Below, one piece after another: positions 56,434 to 64,000 of a stretch of DNA of 64,000 nt. The stretch is from Conchocele bisecta (taxonomy: Eukaryota > Mollusca > Bivalvia > Lucinida > Thyasiridae). Under the pieces are notes generated by a model. That model worked only from the letters and a program-made list of their open reading frames with translations, had not been told where the DNA came from and did not search any database. Both the position numbers and the translations under genes were made by a program. The stretch is taken from assembly GCA_029237695.1 (NCBI GenBank), contig CM055265.1, positions 122,844,834 through 122,908,833 on the forward strand, in the 5' to 3' direction. Every line of letters starts with the position of its first letter. Position 1 is the stretch's first letter.

Positions 56434-56608
56434 ATCTCGTAATTACGAGATAACCTATTTGTTTTTCGTAGAGTAACTTTTTTTTTATCTCGTAATTACG
56501 AGATAACATATTCGTTTTTCGAGAGTAACTTCTTTTTTATCTCGTAATTACGAGATAACATATTCGTTTTTCGTAGAGTAACTTTTTTTTATCTCATAAT
56601 TACGAGAT
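56434..56608. repeat. Four tandem copies of an 18-bp palindrome, spacing 52-53 bp
   Basis: ATCTCGTAATTACGAGAT at 56434, 56487 and 56539, and with one change (ATCTCATAATTACGAGAT) at 56591. Between them is TTCGTTTTTCGTAGAGTAAC. They follow directly after the LINE coding region and could be its 3' terminal repeats or a satellite at the target. Confidence 0.85.
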
Positions 56609-56649
56609 AACATATTCGTTTTTCGTAGAGTAACTTTTTATTCAAGCCC

Positions 56650-57540
56650 CTGTGGGTTGAATTTAGGTTTGTTTAATGGATTTTCCAGGTCTCGCAGGAT
56701 CGCGTAGTGATTTTTTTAGCAGCCAACGCACGTTCATAATTTTACCTACGCCATGTTAAAGAATGCGAATGTGAACGGTGCATTATGAACGTTTCACTCA
56801 TATTTTTCGCCAGCTACATTTTTTTTCGCTACAGTTATATAATTTCTCAAAAAACTTTCTGTATTTTATCAAATATTAACTGTCGTGTTGCATAATAATA
56901 TCTTTTCGCGGGTTATGCTGACCGATACACATACGTCGCTATATACGCCATGAAAAATAGTTCTGATATGAGCTAACATAATTTGTATTGTGTCGTGTAA
57001 TACATGTGTTGTTATTTTTCTGCACGACATTTATATTAGAAAATGTTTATGATATAATATAATATAAACTGGCATGTATTCATTTGAAGAATTTTTTTTT
57101 TCACGCGCAATGATACAACCGCATGTCTCCGTATAGTATTTTCCGACCGCCATTTTATGCCGACCCATTCCATAAACACAAAGAATATGTAAGATTTGTA
57201 TCGGTTCTATTGTGATAATATATCCACATTTAGTTGTATTATAAATAATAAGTTATCTCATCTTCTATTGCACAATATTTTTTTAATAATCAGCGTGGTG
57301 GAAGCTATTTTATTTAATTCATACCAAGAAAACATTATCTGGTAGCCTGCCTGGAATCGAAACTGAAAGTATGATATAAATAGAACACAGCTACTGAGTT
57401 CATCTACAGGATACATCGCGAGTTTGATTGGGAACTACAATCGCGGTGCATATCGTAACAAGAAATTTGTGGCACAGATATTATACTACACAGACTAGTG
57501 TAAAAGTGAAACTGTTCAGTGAAATCAAAGGAAATAGGCA
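56650..57540. other. Unassigned sequence
   Basis: About 0.9 kb, AT-rich, no recognised repeat. An open frame from 57428 into the assembly gap encodes a basic N-terminus and a hydrophobic stretch (CVLLFFVLSCLVNGFSLSTL), which could be a membrane anchor. Without a donor or similarity I do not call it a gene. Confidence 0.35.
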
Positions 57541-57556
57541 AGGGGGAATCCCATAT

Positions 57557-57617
57557 ACAACACGCAGAGTGATTTCCCCTAGACGACTCTTCCAAGAGAA
57601 ATCACTCTGCGTGTTGT
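57557..57617. repeat. Perfect 20-bp stem hairpin
   Basis: ACAACACGCAGAGTGATTTC (57557-57576) and its exact complement (57598-57617) enclose a 21-nt loop. Confidence 0.8.
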
Positions 57618-57706
57618 TGTTTTTTGTTCTGTCGTGTTTAGTGAATGGATTCTCGCTGTCTACCTTATTCATATACTACTATAAACATATACGTACATTA
57701 ATAAAA

Positions 57707-58206
57707 NNNNNNNNNNNNNNNNNNNNNNNNNNNNNNNNNNNNNNNNNNNNNNNNNNNNNNNNNNNNNNNNNNNNNNNNNNNNNNNNNNNNNNNNNNNNNN
57801 NNNNNNNNNNNNNNNNNNNNNNNNNNNNNNNNNNNNNNNNNNNNNNNNNNNNNNNNNNNNNNNNNNNNNNNNNNNNNNNNNNNNNNNNNNNNNNNNNNNN
57901 NNNNNNNNNNNNNNNNNNNNNNNNNNNNNNNNNNNNNNNNNNNNNNNNNNNNNNNNNNNNNNNNNNNNNNNNNNNNNNNNNNNNNNNNNNNNNNNNNNNN
58001 NNNNNNNNNNNNNNNNNNNNNNNNNNNNNNNNNNNNNNNNNNNNNNNNNNNNNNNNNNNNNNNNNNNNNNNNNNNNNNNNNNNNNNNNNNNNNNNNNNNN
58101 NNNNNNNNNNNNNNNNNNNNNNNNNNNNNNNNNNNNNNNNNNNNNNNNNNNNNNNNNNNNNNNNNNNNNNNNNNNNNNNNNNNNNNNNNNNNNNNNNNNN
58201 NNNNNN
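57707..58206. other. Assembly gap of 500 N
   Basis: A run of exactly 500 N. The round size suggests a placeholder rather than a measured gap. Confidence 0.99.
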
Positions 58207-58375
58207 GCTCCAACCCCAGAAGTATAAGAATTAGAACTATCTGTATTACTTTAATGGGGTATAACAGGATTTAGCTCTCAGAAGTATCGAAGGCAGCAAA
58301 TGTACCTGAGGGCCAAACCATGTAAATTCGGCATTCTGAATTACCCATCAGCTACGATCTAAGCATCCACCCACT
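58207..58375 (-). mobile_element. Diverged SINE copy at the gap edge
   Basis: TAATGGGGTATAACAGGATTTAGC, CCTGAGGGCCAAACCATG and ATTACCCATCAGC-to-CCACCCAC follow the SINE head in order with many changes. A still weaker relative is at about 59080-59215. They may represent an older subfamily. Confidence 0.55.
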
Positions 58376-58593
58376 ATCAAAGAAAGACGTAATATGTGTA
58401 ACTGTATATATTTTATTTTCAATATATTATCCATATTTTATATTGTACATTACATTTTCATGATTGTGATAATATTCAATCTATAACACACACAAAATAG
58501 CCACAGAAACATACACAACAAATACTGAATACGGTACATCTGCATGCAATGAAGTGAAACTTTAAGCATAGATAACATGTAAATTATAGAATA

Positions 58594-58669
58594 GAATCAC
58601 AGGTGACAGAAAAATTTACCCTTTCTCTCTAAACATAGAGAGGGTACAATTTTCTGTCACCTGTGACTC
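58594..58669. repeat. Hairpin with 30-nt arms
   Basis: GAATCACAGGTGACAGAAAA and its complement TTTTCTGTCACCTGTGACTC, then TACCCTTTCTCTCT against AGAGAGGGTA around AAACAT. It is a MITE-like or RNA-hairpin-like fold. Confidence 0.75.
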
Positions 58670-58699
58670 AATTGTTGCGCTCAAATTTGGGAAGACCAG

Positions 58700-59771
58700 C
58701 CTGATTTCCCGGGATTGATGTGAATGTGGCAAAACAAAGATCTCTAATCATTCCGATGGATAGGGCATGTTAGTGTTGGCATGGCACTGCAGAATTTACA
58801 TATATTTAACATATGAAATGACGCAATAACTGAATAGAATCATTTTCGAAAGAATTGCAATAATTTCATACCAAAGTCCCATCTGCAGAGAATATAAGTA
58901 GCATCAAACTAGATCAATGAGATGCTGTACACTGAGATATGGATTAGGGCATGTTGAATAATCATGTTCCATTTATTGGCCTTTTGGTTTCATTTTCAGT
59001 ATACGTGTACATATATTTACAATATATATATAAACCCATTGTCACTTATTCGTAGTATGGAAGGTGTTAATGGTGTGAGCCAATTCCCAAGCTTAAATTA
59101 TATAAGCCAAAACAATTTAACATTATGTATAATTAAAGTACATGAGAGCCAAACCAAAGTCAGGATTCGGTTAAATTATACATCACAGGCTCCCGACCAC
59201 TGTCCAATGATCTAGAACTTCAGGCCCAGAATATATACTACCGTACATGCATTCATACAAAGTAGAAGTAAATTCATGCTAAATATTCATCATATTACAT
59301 GTTAACCACTGTGTCTTTGTCATGTTTGTAACTTGATTGCTGATATAAATGTACATATGTGCAAACGTGTCATGAACTTCTATTCTAATTTAGTTGGCAT
59401 ACATGTCGGATTTTGGTGACTATAGCAACTATGTTCTGGACAACAATAATACAGTTTATTGGTGTGTAGTGAATCACCTATATGTCATTTGGTGATTACT
59501 GATTACGAGGCGCTTATTTTGAGTTTTAAACCATTTATTTTGCCACCGCTTAGACAAAATATCTACTAATCATGCTAATTAGCACTAAACTAAAATGAAA
59601 TATTGTACTAAAATAAATAAGTCTGTTTACGATAGACATGTCGTGGGTGAATAATGAATCACTTTGGGGTATAACGAATCACTTCATTTGTTAGGTGCAT
59701 GAGGTGGAAATGTGCTTAAATATATACTTCAGTCTTGGAAACACTTGCAACTAATGTACAAGAGTCATTAA
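58700..59771. other. Unassigned sequence with a weak SINE relic
   Basis: No exon was recognised; the diverged SINE head at about 59080-59215 is the only feature. AT-rich. Confidence 0.4.
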
Positions 59772-60169
59772 GTGGGTGGCAGGTGGGAGCACGCGATGGG
59801 TAATTTAACGATCGGGGTTCATCCTTACTGGAATTCCGACTGGAGACTTGGTTTGGCCCTCACATACGTCTTTGGCATTTTGTATGTGACAGTTGAATCT
59901 GGTTATACCCCTTATGTGAGTATTGCGATTATTCGTAATCCTATTCTAGGGGAAGGGGCCAAGTGACTTGGTGCGGTATGGACCTGGCACCAGGTCAGGT
60001 TATTCTAATTTCAGGGCTGAATATATGTTTCTCGATGTAAATATTCCGTTCTGATTTTGGGATTTTCCCCCCAATGCAGCAGGTTAAAACGGGATTGAAC
60101 CCGTTTGCCCGGCCTTACATGACCTTAGCTGTTGATAGGCCGTTAAATGCCAATAAACAAACAAACAAA
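59772..60169 (+). mobile_element. SINE, subfamily A, reference copy with 13-bp target duplication
   Basis: This copy shows the sense orientation. The head is GTGGGTGGCAGGTGGGAGCA with a B-box-like GGGGTTCATCC about 45 nt in. The body contains GGTTTGGCCCTCACATACGT and CCTGGCACCAGGTC. The tail is CAATAAACAAACAAACAAAC. CAAGAGTCATTAA is duplicated at 59759-59771 and 60170-60182. The target duplication, A-rich tail and 5' truncation of other copies show movement by LINE machinery. A tRNA-derived head is plausible, not proven. Confidence 0.88.
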
Positions 60170-60182
60170 CAAGAGTCATTAA

Positions 60183-60932
60183 ACGCCTCTCATCAATTTC
60201 AACCGATAACCGCAACACGCTTTATCGATACTCACCAATTTATACGCCGTTATAAAATGTGTTCTTATGCATGACATTATGCATGTACCTTTCAGGTATT
60301 GTTAAGTAAATGTATACCATGTTGGAACATAATTTGAAACAACAACTTGTTTCCTTCGCCTTTATTTTGCACCTTTTCCAACACGTTTAAATTGGAATCG
60401 GCCACCACTGATAAGCAAACACTTTACTGTCATTTGATTACGTCATAAAAAATCACTTAGTAAGACACTGAATTTCAAAATATTGGGCATTCGCCTCTAG
60501 AGTTTATATTTTTCCCGCGTCTTGACATACAAAAGTGACCCGTTTTTCCTGATTCGTTTACTCACCAATGAACTGTACAGACAAAATATGGTGGTTCTTT
60601 TTACAAAAGTCACAAATATATACATAATATATATAAATGTATGTTGTATACATCAAATATGTTTTAATAACTTCATACGTGTACTATGTAGTAAGTCATA
60701 TGCATGAATAACAAATAGGTATGGCTGTAAGCAAAACAAAATTCTGCATTGCATTGTTACATAAAGCATGTCATATCATTTGAATGTTGATTGGTTTCTT
60801 ACATTTGAACATAGTTTACAGAGGTATAGCACTTGGTTCGGCAGATGGCAGTAGTTTACACCATTTCCGTATGCATGCATGGATACATTACGTCAATAAC
60901 AACATAGTTATGTGCTATACTTTCAACTAATA
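60183..60932. other. Unassigned sequence
   Basis: AT-rich, no recognised gene or repeat. Confidence 0.4.
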
Positions 60933-61084
60933 ACTAGAAAATGTGTTCATAGAACACGGATGCCCCACATATCGCTTTGATAATAAATGAGGCCAAATTT
61001 ACCGGAGCGTTAAAGTTTCGTGACAGACGGGACGGACAGACAAGGGTAACACTAAATGCCCCCTCCACTATCGTGGTGGGGCAT
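60933..61084 (+). mobile_element. Minimal hairpin-ended element, GCCCCAC family, 152 bp (HINE-like)
   Basis: ACTAGA (60933-60938), a 5' hairpin GTGTTC-ATA-GAACAC (60943-60957), arm ATGCCCCAC (60960-60968), then a 3' hairpin ATGCCCCCTCCAC-TATC-GTGGTGGGGCAT whose last nine bases GTGGGGCAT (61076-61084) complement the arm, then AAAAA. It has almost no core, so it shows what the ends alone look like. Confidence 0.8.
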
Positions 61085-61245
61085 AAAAATCATCTGTGGA
61101 GCACGCCCTTTGAAATGCGAAAGTCGTATTTATGATGTCACGTATCGGGATATTATATCGCATTTTTCATTTCATTTTATAAACTATATAATTATGGTTT
61201 GGAACATGTCAGAAAATGTTTCTTTAACCGTGTGAGCTGATTAGC

Positions 61246-61321
61246 ATGATTTGTTTCTATCTTTTTTCGCTATGCTTCCTTGTTTGTTTAGCAGAAGGAT
61301 CAAATCACGAATTATATCACG
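61246..61321 (+). CDS. Possible first coding exon of a secreted protein
   Basis: From ATG 61246 the frame reads MICFYLFSLCFLVCLAEGSN then HELYH, a typical signal peptide with likely cleavage after CLA or AEG. It is followed by the strong donor GGTAAGAAG at 61321/61322, leaving phase 1. No later exon was recognised before the window end, and no promoter element is obvious. A short hydrophobic frame can arise by chance, so this is a candidate only. Confidence 0.4.
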
Positions 61322-61612
61322 GTAAGAAGCTCAGCTCTTTAAAAAAATGTAATAGTGGTTTAATGGCCAACTGCTATCGGCGAAGAAAAATATCATGTTA
61401 TATTCACTGGGCTTGGGTTTTCCCACGTTATATGCACTGTCTAAATATATAAAACATAATTTGTCTGTTCCACGTTATGTTTTGGAAGCACATTAGAATC
61501 GTCTCCTACTATTAGCATATAAAACAATTATTGATAGTTAGCGATAGAATATGATCTGATATTCACTGGCAGAAAAGTCATATTGACGAGGCTTCATACA
61601 TATACTTGAGAT

Positions 61613-61690
61613 TAATTTCCGACGCTGTTCGGTCCGAAATCGGCCTGTAAATTTACAGGCCGATTTCGGACCGAACAGCGTCGGAAATTA
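61613..61690. repeat. Perfect 78-bp palindrome
   Basis: The left arm starts TAATTTCCGACGCTGTTCGG and the right arm is its exact 39-bp complement, with no loop (centre AAATTT at 61649-61654). The surrounding GAGGCTTC / GAACCTC may be the outer ends of a small MITE. Confidence 0.9.
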
Positions 61691-61886
61691 CGACTTGGAA
61701 CCTCATAAAATAAAAATATTATCTAAATTTATGAATAGTAAATGCTTAATAAAATATTAAAGTATCTATTTCTGTGTAATTATGTTGAACTTACATAGTG
61801 AAATGCTTGTAATACACCGATTTATGCAGAATATACAGTTCGCAATAATCATCATTGGTTCATTGTTGACGAAGGCAAACTGGATG

Positions 61887-62242
61887 GGGGCCGCACGACA
61901 CGATTCACCCAAATCCAAATGCTCCCCAAATCCTCATTTTCCCCCCAAATCCTCACCAAATCCTCATGTAATGAATAAGTTATCCAATTAATATGTCTCA
62001 AAACCTTTTAATATCGTTCTTAAGAAGTTATTGAACCCGATTTGAATACGTTTTTATGGTAACAAGAGTCTTATTTCGATGTTTTAATTTAACTAACCAA
62101 GGGAGATCATCCAAAATAAATTATGAGATAAATGCAAGGGAGATAAATGTTGTTTGACCCATTTTGGTCAATTGAAACATGCAAGTTATTTACCATTCCA
62201 AATGTGTATAATACTATTCATCTGTTTTTATATCAACCAAAT

Positions 62243-62280
<38 letters not shown>

Positions 62281-62773
62281 CCTCAGCACATATATATCTT
62301 TAAAATATGAACATTTGGGGATGATTTGCTGCATATCGGGCCCGTACTGCATAGACACTTGACATTTACGGACGTGGTCATATTTTCAAGCTATATATGC
62401 TGAATTTGATTGATTGATTGATTGAGATAAAAAAACAGATGAATAAACATTTGGAATGGTAAATAACTTGCATGTTTCATTTATCTCCCTTGCATTTATC
62501 TCATAATCAATCAATCAATCAATCAATCAATCAACCAACCTCAGCACATATATAGCTTTAAAATATGAACATTTGGGGATGATTTGCTGCATATCGGGCC
62601 CGTACTGCATAGACACTTTACATTTACGGACGTGGTCATATTTTCAAGCTATATATGCTGAATTTGATTGATTGATTGATTGATAGATTGAGATAAAAAA
62701 CAGATGAATAAACATTTGGAATGGTAAATAACTTGCATGTTTCATTTATCTCCCTTGCATTTATTTCATAATT

Positions 62774-62807
<34 letters not shown>

Positions 62808-63276
62808 CCAACCTCAGCACATATATAGCTTTAAAATATGAACATTTGGGGATTATTTGCTGCATATCGGGCCCGTACTGCATAGACACTTGACATTTAC
62901 GGACGTGGTCATATTTTCAAGCTATATATGCTGAATTTGATTGATTGATTGATTGATTGAGATAAAAAAACAGATGAATAAACATTTGGAATGGTAAATA
63001 ACTTGCATGTTTCATTTATCTCCCTTGCATTTATCTCATAATTTATTTTGGATGATCTCCCTTGGCTGCTAGAATGCCTAAGTTAAATTAAAACTTCGAA
63101 ATTAGACTCTTTTTACCATAAAAACGTATTCAAATCGGGTTCAATAACTTCTTAAGAACGATATTAAAAGGTTTTGAGACATATTAATTGAATAACTTAT
63201 TCATTACATGAGGATTTGGTGAGGATTTGGGGGGAAAATGAGGATTTGGGGAGGATTTGGGTGAATCGTGCGCCCG
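61887..63276. mobile_element. 1.4-kb foldback element with three internal palindromic units
   Basis: The left arm (from GGGGGCCGCACGACACGATT, about 330 bp) is matched by the right arm ending in AATCGTGCGCCC. CCCCAAATCCTCATTTTCC and TATCGTTCTTAAGAAGTTAT occur inverted on both sides. The middle has three tandem units of about 270 bp with (TCAA)n at one side and (TTGA)n at the other, each enclosing CATATCGGGCCCGTACTGCA. The class is unknown; the structure recalls foldback elements. Confidence 0.85.
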
Positions 63277-64000
63277 AATGAATAAAGCCGAGTAATCCGT
63301 ACTACCGGAAAGAAACACGCTGAGGTACTCCGAAACTATCGTCGACTAGTTTGATTTCAGTGCGAAGAAAATAGAAAGCGGAAATGGCTGTTGGGAAATG
63401 CGAAGGCAAAAATCGATGTACGGACATCAAAAGGGAACAAAATAAATCAACATCAATGACAAAACAACTATTAAATGTTATTATTATTTTATTGTTGTTA
63501 TTATTATTATTACTATTATTACATTATTAGTCCAATAACAAGCACTATTGACTTTATATGTGGCCGATTGACTCCAATTCAACGCACAGGTGGTTATAGC
63601 TTGGTGATAGCATGGTATTAAATCTATTTGTGAAACCATGTTTTGTTGTATACATAATCTAAATCAGTATATTATCAGAATCAGAAACGCTGATAATCCT
63701 GGCAAGATTAACGCAGTCGGTTGTATAATCAACGACCTCCCAGTTTCTTCAGGAATGAAAACGCTATTTTAAACCGTGTAAAACTACAAGGGCGTATTCG
63801 CAATAGTAGACTAGTCCGGCATGAAAAAACAACAATCCCGATGTTTCGAGGCCAAATGCAGTTTGCTTGAAAACCCCGACGCATTCCTGCCCAATTCTAC
63901 TCGAGAAACATGTTGGGGTGTTTTTAACACCAATTTTCAGCATATCTTTATATAGCATTTACAACCTGTTGGCCACGTGATGTAAACACAGCTCCAGCGA
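63277..64000. other. Unassigned right edge
   Basis: A (TTA)n-like microsatellite occupies about 63480-63530. No gene or dispersed repeat was recognised in the remainder. Confidence 0.4.

Noticed and set aside
61978..62790. Regularly spaced repeats considered as a CRISPR array
   Set aside because: The units are (TCAA)n/(TTGA)n-bordered palindromes without unique spacers, in a eukaryotic foldback element.

Overview
This is eukaryotic nuclear DNA, almost certainly from a bivalve mollusc; a scallop or related pteriomorph is only a guess. The evidence is spliced genes with GT-AG introns, very high repeat content, CR1-like and Ty3/gypsy retroelements, and several element types common in bivalves: repeats with an internal tandem core and a fixed 3' hairpin, (CAAA)-tailed SINEs and foldback MITEs. 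There are no operons or other bacterial features. A run of 500 N (57707-58206) is an assembly gap.

Genes. The clearest gene is translation initiation factor eIF1A on the minus strand. Five coding exons (47267-47282, 44597-44680, 31664-31767, 30491-30623, 21337-21428) join in phase and give 143 codons. The family is about 144 residues long, so one residue and a stop should follow; a 6-nt coding piece at 15090-15095 is a tentative candidate. The gene covers about 26-32 kb and its introns hold most of the repeats. At the left edge are the last two coding exons of an unidentified plus-strand gene (466-594, 3435-3605, poly(A) signal 3663-3668), convergent with eIF1A. At 61246-61321 there is a possible first exon of a secreted protein.

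Mobile DNA, left to right. 0.6-15.7 kb: foldback MITEs, SINE copies (several with 11-14 bp target duplications), a 759-bp tandem duplication and a 574-bp element with internal repeats. 16.1-19.3 kb: a 3.26-kb array of poly-G/palindrome/poly-C units, bounded by short inverted repeats and inserted in a SINE. 19.4-20.6 kb: nested SINE and hairpin-ended elements. 21.7-26.6 kb: a Ty3/gypsy LTR retrotransposon with two 247-bp LTRs, a 5-bp target duplication and a broken gag-pol. 27.9-29.9, 35.2-36.7 and 39.6-44.6 kb: non-autonomous elements sharing one end structure. 45.3-45.9 kb: the C-terminal end of a hAT transposase. 46.1-49.1 kb: two MITEs with 9-bp target duplications, one in eIF1A intron 1 and one about 150 bp upstream of its start codon. 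49.3-52.4 kb: a satellite of about 187 bp, a tRNA-like sequence and a 60-bp tandem array. 52.4-56.6 kb: a nearly full-length but frameshifted CR1-like LINE with two 198-bp 5' repeats. 58-64 kb: SINEs, hairpins, a 78-bp perfect palindrome and a 1.4-kb foldback element.

The most interesting signal is a set of at least six repeat families that differ in sequence but share one modular end structure: a terminal AC(T/A/G)AGA hexamer, a 5' hairpin, a short inverted-repeat arm, an internal region that is often tandemly repeated, then a 3' hairpin containing the complementary arm, followed by A residues. The two arms change together between families. Two insertions can be compared with unoccupied paralogous sites and show no obvious target duplication. 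This fits Helentron-associated elements (HINEs) and suggests many families served by one machinery that reads structure as well as sequence.
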